Shown: positions 21,753 to 31,695 of the stretch, piece by piece
Layout of the letters: each line of letters opens with the position of its first letter
Position numbering within the stretch: position 1 is the first letter of the stretch
Origin: Thermothielavioides terrestris NRRL 8126
Taxonomy: Eukaryota > Ascomycota > Sordariomycetes > Sordariales > Chaetomiaceae
Direction: 5' to 3'
DNA length: 64,000 bases
NCBI RefSeq assembly: GCF_000226115.1
Contig: NC_016458.1
Location: 6,358,001-6,422,000, forward strand
Translations under genes and position numbers: made by a program
Notes under the pieces: generated by a model
What the model saw: the letters and a program-made list of their open reading frames with translations, nothing else
What the model was told of the DNA's origin: nothing
The model's database searches: none

Positions 21753-23901
21753 GGTGGGAGCCCGCGTCCCCTCCAGTTCGTCACGACGACCCTGGAGGAT
21801 TCTGCACTCCTATATAGGTCTGACCTGCCTATACGGCGTTCCGTGACGGGTATTACTCCCACCACTGGTGAGTCTGAGTAATACCACTGCCTCACTGGTC
21901 ACGCTCGGGCGCCGGTTTTCAGGTTGGGGACTCCGGGTATGAGGCTTAGGTATCCCAACCGGTCGACCTGGCATTCTCGTCAGCTTCGGTTTGTGGATAT
22001 GCTTCACCGCATGTGACCAGCGAAGGGGGTGTGCGGGGGCCAAAAGCCGTCCAAGTGGCTCTGTAACCGATTCAGGGGGGTTAGGAGGCGCGACCCGAGG
22101 GGCATCACGTCCCCAAGGCTCAGTGATATTCCATCTCGGCGTCGGCCAGGTACATCAGATCACAAACCGATGCCGGACTAGACTTGAGCCAACTTCCTCA
22201 TACTACTCGTAGACTTGCGCATCGCTTTGGGATTAGCTTGCTCGTACCGGATGGTGCTGACCGCCTCGGTTTCCTCTCGGAACTCCATCCCGTATTTTTG
22301 CCCTCGGCCAAGGAAACGGGAAAATGCTACTTCGACAACTAAAATCTGATCTTTGCCACAGCTTAGGCTTCAATATATTGCAAGTCAGATGACAGCCTCC
22401 AACTGTACCCGGAACGGGTGTGTTTTGCCGACCCGATCTCACCAATCTCACTCAGATCGCATTCGCTGTCATGTGCCTGCGTGGCTCAGCAGACCCTGCT
22501 TCGGCGACCTCGCAAACGTGAATTGGGATGGAAATGGCTGATTGAAGTCGCGAGTCCCAGAGTAAAACTGTCGGAGTTGTCTGGCGCAGAATCTCTCGAT
22601 GGGCTCTGAAGCTATCGCTGCATAAATACATCGCAGAAATAGTGCGGGTTGAGAGAGCCGAACAAAACGGTCAATGCCATGTATTGAAGGCCATGATGAT
22701 AGAGAAACCACTCGGATCAAGTTGAGGCCTGCCCGTCGGTGCCGCCGGCGCGACTGAAGGCGAGATCTATGGGTCTGATTTGCCGTCCCATGGTCCGGTT
22801 GCATCCGCCGAACGTTCGAAGCGATCCCGTCTCCTTGTGAAACATTTCAGCCAGCCGGAGAACTTTGGCACCAGGTGGATCAAGTCATTGCCGCATTTTC
22901 CCATAAGCTGGAACTGCGGTTGGTCGAGTACAGCGTCATCATAAATGGGCTTCGAGTGTTCGCATGCGGTCTTGAAGCTCTTGATAATTCGTGTTGCCAG
23001 CCTTGAAGATGACGCAAAGATCTCCCTTGGCGGCGATGAGCTCAATCCGGAGGAGAAGGGTTGGGCTCTTTAAGAAGTCAAAGAGCATACCAAGCAACTC
23101 CTTGTCACCCGGAGTAACAGAATCGAGATGTCGAAAAAGGAGCCTACCTATATGGTCTACAAAGACGCCGGCGGCGCCTTGGGAAGGAAGATAAAGTTTT
23201 ACTCCTTGCCCAAGCAACGAAATCTCGCCATTCACCACCGGAACGTAATTACCTATTTACCAACATAGCCATGCCCCCTACCTGAATCCTACCATCCTCA
23301 ACCCTACTCAGCACTTGCCCAGCAGCTAGCTGACTCACCCCTCCAACACCCTCGTCCCCCTATTCAGCATTTCCATCCCATCCGTCACCCCGCGAATCTC
23401 ATTCCTCACACCGAATGCTCTTCCCGGCCGCTGACCAGTGCCCTTCCGAACCGGTCGCGCGGGTCCCGCGCGGCCCCATTCCAGGTGAAGAAGAGGTCGG
23501 GACTTCAGGGAGGCAGTGTCTACTCCTGACTTTGGCTGGTTGAATGCCCTGGTGAATTTGGGTAACTGATCATGGAAGGGGTCAGTGTAAGTGATAAAGG
23601 GCTGCAATTTGTGAGTTGCTCTGGCCCCAAGCTTAACTTGCAATTGTCCACGAGACATCGCGCCACTGTCGCTCTCCTGAGAAACCACTCTGGAGATCTG
23701 CACACCAAGCAAACCTGCAAGCAGTCTTGGCACTCGTCAATGACACCACGAGGCGCGCCGCCCTGTAGTTAGCTTTCCTTGTCTGCCTCGCACGCTTCGG
23801 CCGTTTTTTGATTGCGCGGCGCCCTTGCAAAGACTATTCCGCCTTTCCCCGCTTGCCAAACACCAGATGCGCCCTCATACAGCGAGACAGAGCCACTCAT
23901 C
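21753..23901. other. Intergenic region with coding relics
   Basis: 2.1 kb with no intact gene. The first few hundred bases are the SLATT promoter. On the minus strand at about 22939-23240 there is a protein-like frame without start (separate entry). A second minus-strand open frame at 23335-23733 has no ATG at its beginning and ends at a GTGAGT; it may be another piece of the same decayed gene. Confidence 0.4.
22939..23240 (-). pseudogene. Unrecognised coding relic
   Basis: An open frame of about 100 codons with protein-like composition (for example LLGQGVKLYLPSQGAAG, LFDFLKSPTLLLRIE, NTNYQELQDRMRTLEAHL) but no ATG. Just upstream, at 23240-23290, another frame reads GGMAML then hits TAA, and a one-base shift would join the two. 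This suggests a broken gene, but I do not recognise the family. It may instead be an exon of a gene I failed to assemble. Confidence 0.3.
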
Positions 23902-25170
23902 TCAGGCACCCGACGTCTCCTCAACGTCCTTGTACTTTTCCAAATGGTGCTTTTCCTTCAGCTGGTCCCTCTCGTCGGCCGTGAACAGCCCGTCGCCGCT
24001 CTTCTCCCCCAGCTTCCCCCGCTCGACATAATTCGTCCGCAACCACGCCAGGGCCGGCTCGCTGCCCAGGCCCGGCCGGCGCTCCAGATCGTGCTGCTCG
24101 ACTCTGGCGACGGTATCCAGGCCGACCTCGTCCATGCGCTCGCAGGGGCCCTTCTCGGCATGGAAGAAGTCCCTGAACAGCGCGTCCACGTCGGCCGGCC
24201 GGGCCACGCCCTCGGCCAGCACGGCCAGCGTCTCCCGCTTGCAGGCGGCCCAGATGCGGTTGAAGACGAAGCCGCGCGACTGGATGTCGCGCGGCACGAC
24301 GACGGGCACGAAGCCGACGCGGCGCATCTGCCCGGCCAGGAAGGGGAAGATGGCGGCCTGGGTGACGCCCGACGACATGAGCTCGACCATGCGGTTGCGC
24401 GGCGGGATGAAGTAGTGCGTGTTGAGCAGGCGGTGCGGGAACGCGAGCGGGCCCTCGGCCGCCATCTCGGCGGCGGTCAGGCTGCTGCTGTTGGACGCCA
24501 GGATGCAGTCGGCGGGCAGCGAGCGCTCGAGCAGCGCCAGCACCGACGTCTTGAGCGGCAGCGACTCGGGCAGGCACTCGATGGCCATCCAGGGCGCCCG
24601 CGTGTGCTCCTGCGCCGTGACGGCCCCCGACGAGTCGCGATCCGGCCGGCCCGACGTGCTGGTCGCCGTGCGCAGGTCCGCCGTCGTGCTCACGTGGCCC
24701 GGGTGCGTGCCGCGCTGCGCGCAGAAGGAGCCCAGGTTGTCGGTGATGTACTCGACCGCCGAGTGCAGCGCGTCCGGGGAGATGTCGTAGATGGTCACCG
24801 GGCGGCCGTTGGACGCCCAGACGAGCGCCACGCGCCGCCCGATGTTGCCTGCGCCGACCACCAGCACGGGCCGCTGATCGAGGCTCTCGTCGGAGGGAGG
24901 CCGCCACTTGGAGTGGTGGGATTCGTGGCCGGCAGCATCAGGCGGGCGAGGCGAGGTGGTGAAAGGTGAGTACTGCGCTGCTGGTGTTGGGCAGCAGCGG
25001 ATGAGAGGTGTGTGCCGCGGAGGTGGCAGCAGCCCCTGAGCGCCTCGGAACCGGCCAGCAGAAGTGCAAATCGGTCGCGATGCCCTCACAAGGGCCGCCT
25101 TCCCACTTGCTGGAAATCCTTGGATGACACCCCGAGCCAAAGGAGGTAAGCGACTCGTCGTACTGGCCAT
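23902..25170 (-). CDS. 3-hydroxyacyl-CoA dehydrogenase family protein
   Basis: A single-exon protein of 422 aa from the ATG at 25170. The first 80 residues are Arg/Ser/Pro-rich without acidic residues, consistent with mitochondrial targeting. The NAD-binding fold starts at about residue 102 (VLVVGAGNIGRRVALVWASN, GxGxxG). Family marks follow: ASNSSSLTAAEMA and NTHYFIPPRNRMVELM, the equivalent of the catalytic His-containing HFFNP loop. The C-terminal domain has RGFVFNRIW and ends KEKHHLEKYKD. The family oxidises 3-hydroxyacyl-CoAs or similar hydroxy acids with NAD. HYFIPP instead of HFFNP suggests a divergent substrate. The frame stays open upstream to 25443, but that part is promoter-like; an alternative Met lies at 25191. 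Confidence 0.82.
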   Translation of the reverse strand: MASTTSRLPPLARGVIQGFPASGKAALVRASRPICTSAGRFRGAQGLLPPPRHTPLIRCCPTPAAQYSPFTTSPRPPDAAGHESHHSKWRPPSDESLDQRPVLVVGAGNIGRRVALVWASNGRPVTIYDISPDALHSAVEYITDNLGSFCAQRGTHPGHVSTTADLRTATSTSGRPDRDSSGAVTAQEHTRAPWMAIECLPESLPLKTSVLALLERSLPADCILASNSSSLTAAEMAAEGPLAFPHRLLNTHYFIPPRNRMVELMSSGVTQAAIFPFLAGQMRRVGFVPVVVPRDIQSRGFVFNRIWAACKRETLAVLAEGVARPADVDALFRDFFHAEKGPCERMDEVGLDTVARVEQHDLERRPGLGSEPALAWLRTNYVERGKLGEKSGDGLFTADERDQLKEKHHLEKYKDVEETSGA

Positions 25171-25530
25171 TATCGTGGCCCTGATCAACATAGATGGTCT
25201 GGGATGGATGTATTGCCACTCTGTGCTTGGAGGGTGGATACGATGGATTGATGATTGCCTTGAAACGGAATGCCCTCGAGCTGGTCTGTTACTGGCTAAT
25301 AGATATCTAGGACAGCCATTTACGGATTGCAAAGCAAGGTTGTCTTCCGTAGGGGTGGGGTGACGACCATCTGACGATCGATCTTCTCTGCCCCGCACGG
25401 CCTGTCGCCTCCTTGACCACTGCTCCTCACAGCTACCACTCATTGTTCAGAGGAACAGGCCCGGGGCTTCTTCTTAACACTCGCTAGCGCTATCATCGAT
25501 AACCCGTGCTTCCAGCCTAAGAAGTGCAGG
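25171..25530. promoter_or_regulatory. Short intergenic promoter region
   Basis: 360 bp between two minus-strand genes: promoter of the dehydrogenase-like gene and 3' region of the gene upstream. Nothing specific is seen. Confidence 0.4.
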
Positions 25531-26562
25531 TCACACGCCCAGCTCCATCTGCACCAGCTCCACGGGCTTCGTGTCATAGCCGTCTGGCAGCGGCCTGCCA
25601 TCCCTGTACAGGCCGAAATGGCAGATGCCGAACCGGGCATTCCTCTTGAATCCTTTGGATGCCCGCTGTGCCTCGTCCGGCGAGAGTCCGTAGTCGGCGA
25701 CGGACCGCCGGAACATCAAGTCCAAGTCGGCTGCCTTGTGCACGATGTTGAGCCCGTCTGCCAGGAGACTCTCCCAGTCTCTCTTGTCAACCGGCGTGTG
25801 CCGAGCCGTGATGTATGGCCCAAAGGCGGCAGCGACCACGCGCGCGTCCTTCTCTGCGCTCGACCTGCCCTCGAACCGCTCCAGTAGGGTCGCCATCCGA
25901 GCCCGCTGCTCGTGGAAGTGAAGCAGGAGGCCAGGAGCGTCCTTCTCCACCTCGTCTGAATAAGTTGTAGCATGCCAAAGTCAGTTTCTCTAGCCACCTC
26001 GTGTTTTATGCCCTGGCATAGCCTATACATGGGCTGGATCCTTCCACTTACGTTTCATGTCGCGGAACCACGTCGCCATGTCGGCGCCGATCTGCCCGGC
26101 CCAGTACGGCGACTCGGCGCAAAAGATCTCGCTCTCCAGCGCCTCCCAGCACCGCGACTTCATCTTCACCGCCAGCAGGGACTTGCGACCGCCCAGGAAG
26201 TACTTGCTGGCAAACTTCTCAATTGCGTCGCGGAGCTCCTTGAACTTCTCGACCACCTGTGCGTCGGTGGGCTGGTACCCGTACAGGAAGTCCCATGTGC
26301 CGTCGGTGATGTGGCCGCCCTTGACAATCTTGTGATTCTTGGCCGATATCACGGTGGAGAAGCTGTCCTGCACCTGTGATAGATGGTCCCAAAGGGAGCC
26401 GATGGCGCCTCGGAGCGCCCCGGGCGGCTGGGCCACTGCCGGCCGCGCCAGCAGCGCCGTGTGGAGCCGGGCAAGGGCTTCTTCGCGCTCGAGATCAGAG
26501 AGCTGAGAGTAGTAGTACCGCGAGAGCGCGTTGGACGGTTGGTCAGGGGGTTGGGAGGTCAT
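25531..26562 (-). CDS. Conserved-looking hypothetical protein, two exons
   Basis: Exons 26052-26562 and 25531-25955, with a 96-nt intron (GTAAGT donor, CTGAC branch, CAG acceptor), give 311 aa. I do not recognise the family. The protein is mostly helical and soluble, with no signal peptide or membrane span. Visible features: an N-terminal helix LSDLEREEALARLHTALL, the Trp/Tyr-rich GTWDFLYGYQPTDAQVVEKF, Cys residues around SRCWEALESEIFCAESPYW, and a C-terminal segment GICHFGLYRDGRPLPDGYD. The splice joint reads WFRDMK then HEVEKD in frame. The start is the Met at 26562, after a pyrimidine/purine-mixed leader. The codon use looks like that of real genes nearby. Confidence 0.72.
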
Positions 26563-27663
26563 TGTTTTCGAGCATGCGAGGGTCAGTGCGGACAGTTGTG
26601 CGAGTGTGGACGAAAAGTGGTTACGATACAGGTGATGATGGAGGAAAGAGCAGAAACTACCAGCGGTTGCTGTTGCAAGGTATCTCAAAACTATCTTCTT
26701 TTGATATATGCGGCAGTGGGGTGAAGCAAAGGGGCTCTTATTCAACCGTCTTTGTCACGAGGTGCAGCTAACCTACCGCGTCCGTCTGACTCTTTGTTTC
26801 AACACTCGCCCATCGAGCACCCGCTCAAGTTCGCCGATGCCATTTAAAATAAATGGCTGGCTGAGATGGAAACAAAGAGGACAATAAGCCAGGCAAGCCG
26901 TACTTAACAATGATCCATAGTATCGTTCTCCAAAGCAAGATCAGCCTTGCAAAAGCCTAGGTAATCAAAGAACCCTCAACTCCTTTCGGCACCGGTTCAA
27001 CAAACCCTTTCCAGACACCGGACTGGACCCAGCCTCAACACTTCTAAGACGGTAGACTACCGTCACCAAACACGAAAGTCCCTCCGGTCCCATTTGCAAT
27101 GACAGTCCCAGAAAGAGCTCGCCCGAGATGGTTCGCTGCTTCTTTGCCGGCAGCCTGACCGTAAGTAAGCCCCTCGGCGGCATTGCATAGGAATGGTACA
27201 GGTGGGAATTTGGCGGAGAGCATTGTGTTGACGGAAATTTCGTTGTCGGCGGCGTATCAGAGCATTCCAGAGCCAAGCCAGGGACCGGAGTTCAGGCCCA
27301 GAGTCGGTGTTTTCTGTCTTTCTGTCTTTTGTTTCATTTCTCTTTTGTCTTTTTTATCTGGCTTTGAGTCCTTCTCTGTTGTCAGCAGTGCGGTTCGGTC
27401 AAGAAAGAGAGTTCTCAGGAGGCTCTTGTCTCCGGTTTACAGGTTATTGCTTCTGCGGTGCGTGGCGGTTATTTATGCGTAAAAACATGCTCGGGCGCTT
27501 TTTAAGCAACAACAGAGAAGCCTGAGATGCGGTACGCGGTGGCTAATTCGGCTGCCGGTGCCTTTCAAGCAGTTGAATTTCTCACTGGGCTCTTTTCAGG
27601 AGAAAAACCACGAAGTTTCCGCTGACACATTTCACACTGGACCGCGCATCTCATCCAGAACTC
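26563..27663. other. Intergenic region with one gene relic
   Basis: 1.1 kb. It holds the promoter of the hypothetical gene, a decayed minus-strand gene end (27044-27307, separate entry), and a T-rich stretch (about 27300-27380). No intact gene is seen. Confidence 0.45.
27044..27307 (-). pseudogene. Decayed 3' end of an unknown gene
   Basis: Minus-strand frame with clear protein character: LGLNSGPWLGSGML, then a TGA (27257-27259), then YAADNEISVNTML, FPPVPFLCNAAEGLTYGQAA, a helix, and TGGTFVFGDGSLPS before a TAG at 27044-27046. The internal TGA could be a mutated CGA, the change RIP or deamination would make. No start or upstream domain remains. I do not recognise the family. Confidence 0.4.
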
Positions 27664-28135
27664 ATGGCCACCGCCGAGAAACCGACTGGTAACACGGTCT
27701 TCATGGGCATCGACTTCGGCACCACGTACTGCGGTGTCGGCTTTACCTGGTCCGACAAGATCGAGCGGATTGGCAGTGATCGCGAGCTGGGACTCGGAGC
27801 TGCACTCAACCTCGCACGAGAAAAAGGCCTCGACAGCCATATCATTCGGGCCCCCAAGAACGAAGTGAACAAGGGCTATTCGATTCCGTTCGATGCCGAG
27901 CAGGTGAACTGGTTCAAGCTCCTGTTGGTCGACAAGAAGGACCTGTGGAGCGACGTGCGGGAGCCGACCAAGATCAAGGAGGCCCGCGCTTAACTGGAGA
28001 AGCACAAGAAAACGCCCATCGAGGTCGCCGCCCTGTTTCTGCGGCCACCTCTGTAGCCATGGCAACCTGAGCCTCACCGAGACAGTCAGCCGCAGTCTGG
28101 TCAACTTCGGAATGCGACGCGGTTCGACTTTCTCC
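27664..28135 (+). pseudogene. Hsp70-like ATPase pseudogene
   Basis: The ATG at 27664 opens a frame with the actin/Hsp70-fold phosphate-1 motif MGIDFGTTYCGVGFTW. The frame then slips by one base: the shifted frame reads VIASWDSELHSTSHEKKAS, the expected next block. It slips back at KNEVNKGYSIP, followed by WFKLLLVDKKD. A TAA at 27991-27993 interrupts before LEKHKKTPIEVAALFLR, and a further shift leads to NLSLTETVSRSLVNFG. Fungal Hsp70-like proteins of this type are about 550-650 aa, so this copy keeps only the N-terminal fifth to quarter and is broken in several places. Such genes form large, fast-changing families in filamentous fungi. Confidence 0.8.
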
Positions 28136-28641
28136 TCAGGGGCAGCCATCATATCATCCGTGTACAGTACCCGGCGGTTACCGAGGCAATTGGCCATCAA
28201 TGCAAGAAATGCCGAGATCTAAAAATCAATCAATGCTCCCTCGCACTCAGCGATGGGGAGGAGTGCTTCGAATAGAGCATACGTCTTTGTTCGCATCATG
28301 ACGATATGCCAGGTGGAGATGCTTTCTTCTTGCCTTGGACACTCTGGTGGTAAGGAATACAGTACCCACAGCAGGTGCATCGAACTCGTGACGTAGGAAG
28401 CCCAGAAGAATCGTGGACCAATTCGACATCATGACTTCATACGGGAAGCCAGAACTGAGGAATCCGCCATAACACGGGATGGCGGTGCAATAAAGCTAGG
28501 GGGGTGCGCCAGTGTAACGATCGTAATTGTGAAGCTTCCTTCATCGAGCTTCTCATTTAATTGCCCTCCTCAGCCTCTCAGGTCTTCTCTCCTGACGATC
28601 CCAGCATAAGATCAAGCCAACCCATTCAAGAAAACAAAAAA
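28136..28641. other. Intergenic region
   Basis: About 500 bp between the Hsp70-like relic and the NmrA-like gene. The second half is likely promoter. No other feature is seen. Confidence 0.4.
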
Positions 28642-29851
28642 ATGTCTCGCAAAGTCTGCATCACCTCAGTCGAAGGCCAGACCGGCTTCCTGATCGCCGA
28701 GCTGCTGCTCACGGACAAACACTTCCAATCGCAGCTCGACAGCGTGGCCTGCCTGACCATGGATCCGTCCTCGGCCAAGGCCAAAGAGCTGCAGACGCTG
28801 GGCGCGACGGTGACGGCGCACGTGCCCGGCCGCGAGCGCGCCGTCGCCGCCGCGCTGACCAAGACGGGCTGCGACACGCTGTGCCTGGTGCCGCCGGCGC
28901 GCGCCGACAAGCTCGACGTCGCCGCCGAGCTGGCCGCCGCGGCCAAGAAGGCCGGCGTCCGCAACGTGCTGCTGATCAGCGCCGCCGGCTGCGACTACGC
29001 CGAGCGGGACAAGCAGCCCCGGCTGCGCGAGTTTATTGATCTCGAGGCCATGGTGCTGAGCGCCAAGGGCGATCCGTCCAGCGCGCTGGGGCATTCGCCT
29101 TGTGTTATTCGGTGAGTTGCGTCGGGGAAGGAGGCGGGAGGGGGGTGATTGGATGATTGTTTATATTAGGCGGTCGTGCATCAGGGTGGCCGGAGGGCTA
29201 ATCAATGGTGGCCGGCAGCGCCGGGTTTTATGCCGAGAATCTACTTCTCTACTCGGAGCAGGCGCGCAATGAGGGCCTCCTGCCGCTCCCGATCGGGGAG
29301 AATCACAAGTTTGCGCCAGTGGCTCTTGGAGTAGGTTCTATCACACACCCCCGGTCTGTTTCGTTTGATTCTGACGAGACCAGGACATCTCCCTGGTGGC
29401 CGCCCATGTGCTTACGGGCAAGGGCCCGCACGGCTTCGACGACAGACACCGGGGGCAGATGATGGTGCTCACGGGACCTATGTTGTGTTCGGGCAAGGAG
29501 CTCGCCGCGGCCGCCAGCAAGGCGCTGGGTCAAACCCTGGAATTTGACAACATCTCGGAGTGAGTGCTTCTAATTCATTGCTGCATCATTGGCACCCCTC
29601 GCTGCGCAAGGCTTACTCTTCGGTTTCCTAGCCGCGAGGCCAAGCGTGTGTTGAAGTCCCAGACCGACATCGACGACTCGGAAAAGGAGTTCCTCCTCGA
29701 GTACTACAGCCTGGTGCGCGAGGGCAAGACAAACTACATCTCGACAACGGCGTTCCACGACGTCACTGGCCAGCATCCAACAGAGCCGGACGAGTTCTTT
29801 CACAAATACGCTGGTGAGCTGCGGCCGAAGAAGAAGCGCCGGAGCGGTTAG
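28642..29851 (+). CDS. NmrA-like NAD(P)-binding protein
   Basis: Four exons: 28642-29111, 29219-29330, 29384-29559 and 29632-29851, giving 325 aa. The joints read VIR-AGFYAENLLLY, VALG-DISLVAAHVLTG and NISD-REAKRVLK in frame. The Rossmann start is KVCITSVEGQTGFLIAELLL; the usual GxxGxxG is changed to SVEGQTG, as in several NmrA-like or isoflavone-reductase-like members. NVLLISAAG and AGFYAENLL fit the NmrA family. Neurospora NmrA is a redox-sensing co-repressor of nitrogen metabolism, but many paralogues act as reductases or are uncharacterised. A Lys/Arg-rich tail (RPKKKRRSG) could be a nuclear signal. The start follows an A-rich stretch directly before the ATG. Confidence 0.82.
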
Positions 29852-30073
29852 GACTCTAATCGGGGGGCGCCATACGGCAAAACTGTTGTATCTCAACTCT
29901 CCGGAGAGAAAAAGAATGACTGGCTGTGTAGCTAGCTGAGAGAAAAGAATACGTGTTGTGTCTGTGCCCACTCGCGAGTCGCAGCTGAACCCGGCAATCC
30001 AAAGGCGTAGAAAAAAACAAGCCAGCAACAAGCTCCGACGGTAACAAGGTCCTCATGTAGGCCCCCTCTTCCC

Positions 30074-30413
30074 TCAGTCGCCGAGCTCCTCGCAGGTGCC
30101 GGCCGTCGGGGCCGGGTAGTCGTAGCAGCCATCCTTGCAGAAGGCCAGGCCAAGGCCGCCCTCACCACCGCTGCCGCCATGGGCGGCAACGCCTATCACG
30201 GTCTCACCACGGCTAGTCCTTACCGCGAGTAAGAGAAGGAGCGGTGAGGGGCGGGTAGACGCACAGTCGCTGATGCAGTCACAGAACTGCTCGCCGTAGA
30301 AGCGGCTTCCAGACCTTGGTCGGGTTGTTGAGGATCCTGCCGGGCAGGTCGACAGCCGGGGCGGCGAGGGCCGTCGTGGCGAAGAGGGCAGCGAGGAGGG
30401 CGTAGGTCTTCAT
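30074..30413 (-). pseudogene. Small secreted Cys-rich protein, frameshifted
   Basis: The ATG at 30413 opens a clear signal peptide (MKTYALLAALFATTALAAPA) and a short stretch to NNPTKVW. The frame then ends at a TGA after LLRRAVL. One base off, the sequence from about 30300 reads FYGEQFCDCISDCA and stays open to a TGA at 30074-30076, ending with FCKDGCYDYP and GTCEELGD. Together the pieces carry a signal peptide and six cysteines, the layout of small secreted fungal proteins, about 112 aa long. A single indel near 30305-30315 explains the break; a sequencing error or unusual splicing cannot be excluded. A GTAAGG in the middle could mark an intron. Function unknown. Confidence 0.55.
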
Positions 30414-30852
30414 GTTGTTGAGACGATTTTGGAGCTGTTGCATGACCGTGTGCACCTCGGCCAGGAATCATAAGTGTCAACTACAACACTGTAGTAGGAA
30501 TGCGGAAGCCGGCAACCCGACGCTCTCGTCTCTTGATAAGCTGGTCGGATGCTATAACAGAGACCGGGTACAGCAGGCGAACAGTTGCTAATTCCGTTAC
30601 TGACGCAGCGACCAGTACGGCTTCTGAACAGCTCGCTAGCCAGGACTTTCTTATCCGAGGACGACGCCATGGATGCCGTGTTTCGTGCAACGCGGCTGAT
30701 GTGGGTTGCGGTAGCCTCCTCGTCCAGCAGGGACAAATACTGCTTAGACCCCGAAACCACCCCCTTGAACACTCCAGATTCGCGATGGTCAGTGCCTCAT
30801 GCTTAACCAGCCCGGCCCGCGCTTCAACAGATCGACTGGAGCTTCGCGCCCA
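30414..30852. other. Intergenic region
   Basis: 440 bp: promoter of the secreted-protein gene and 3' flank of the isomerase gene. Nothing specific is seen. Confidence 0.35.
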
Positions 30853-31695
30853 TCAGCCACCACCACCCATCCCCCCAACCTCGTACAACAACTTCACAAA
30901 CTGCTCCGGCTCGTGCGCAAACCGTCCGAGAAACAGGCCGTCCACCTCCCCGCCCAGCCGCTCCCACAACCCCGGCCCCGCGGCGCCACCATACACAATC
31001 CTCGTCCTGCCGCGCCGGCCCCTGACGACCTCGCTCTCCCGCAGCCGCCGCACCACCCCGCGCACATGCTCCGCCGAAGCCGGCTGGGCCGCCCCGATCG
31101 CCCACACCGGCTCATACGCCAGCACGACCTCGGCCTTGGCATCCAACCCCTCCAACACAGCCGTCACCTGCGCCAGCACCTCCTCCGCCGCGCGCTGCAC
31201 CCCGTCCTCCCCATCCTCCCCGGGCGCCCGCTGCTCCCCGACACACACCAGCGGCCACATGCCGTTGCGCACGACGGCCCTGGCCTTCTCCGCGACAACG
31301 GCGTCCGTCTCGCCGTACAGCCGCCGGCGCTCGGCGTGCCCGACCTCGACGAGCGCGCACCCGACCTCTCTCAGCACGGCGGGCGACACCTCGCCCGTGT
31401 GGGCGCCCGCGTCGTGCGCGCAGCAGTCCTGCGCGCCGACGAGTAAGGTGTTCGCCGGGGGCGGGGCCGCCGAGATGGCGGCCAGCGTCGGCAGCAGGGA
31501 GACGAAGTCTGGGATGAGGAAGGCGTCGATGGTGCCGGTTTCTAAGGGGGATGGGGATGATGGGGATGCGGACGGGGAGGAGAGCAGGGAGAGCACCGAC
31601 GAGACGTAGGCGGTCGTGCGGGCGTGGCTGAAGTACATCTTGGTGGAGACGCCGAGGAGGGGGCGGTGCCCTGATAATGGGCGCGTTGGGGGCAT
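30853..31695 (-). CDS. TIM-family isomerase (erythrulose-1-phosphate isomerase-like)
   Basis: A single-exon protein of 280 aa with the triosephosphate-isomerase fold. Visible catalytic parts: Lys19 in STKMYFSH, His120 in VEVGHAERR, Glu195 in AYEPVWAIG, and the phosphate loop IVYGGAAGPG. The glycolytic NWK motif is replaced by STK, and a Ser/Pro insert lies at about 38-52, so this is a paralogue, not the housekeeping enzyme. In bacteria and in Yarrowia, TIM-like enzymes next to DhaK-type and RpiB genes convert L-erythrulose-1-phosphate to D-erythrulose-4-phosphate. The neighbours here are exactly those families, which is the main support for this role; the substrate is an inference. Confidence 0.82.
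   Translation of the reverse strand: MPPTRPLSGHRPLLGVSTKMYFSHARTTAYVSSVLSLLSSPSASPSSPSPLETGTIDAFLIPDFVSLLPTLAAISAAPPPANTLLVGAQDCCAHDAGAHTGEVSPAVLREVGCALVEVGHAERRRLYGETDAVVAEKARAVVRNGMWPLVCVGEQRAPGEDGEDGVQRAAEEVLAQVTAVLEGLDAKAEVVLAYEPVWAIGAAQPASAEHVRGVVRRLRESEVVRGRRGRTRIVYGGAAGPGLWERLGGEVDGLFLGRFAHEPEQFVKLLYEVGGMGGGG

Noticed and set aside
23812..24969. Plus-strand open frame of 385 codons
   Set aside because: Antisense shadow of the 3-hydroxyacyl-CoA dehydrogenase-like gene, very Arg/His/Ala-rich.
30500..31609. Plus-strand open frame of 369 codons
   Set aside because: Antisense of the TIM-like isomerase gene; Ser/Pro/Arg-rich and without domains.
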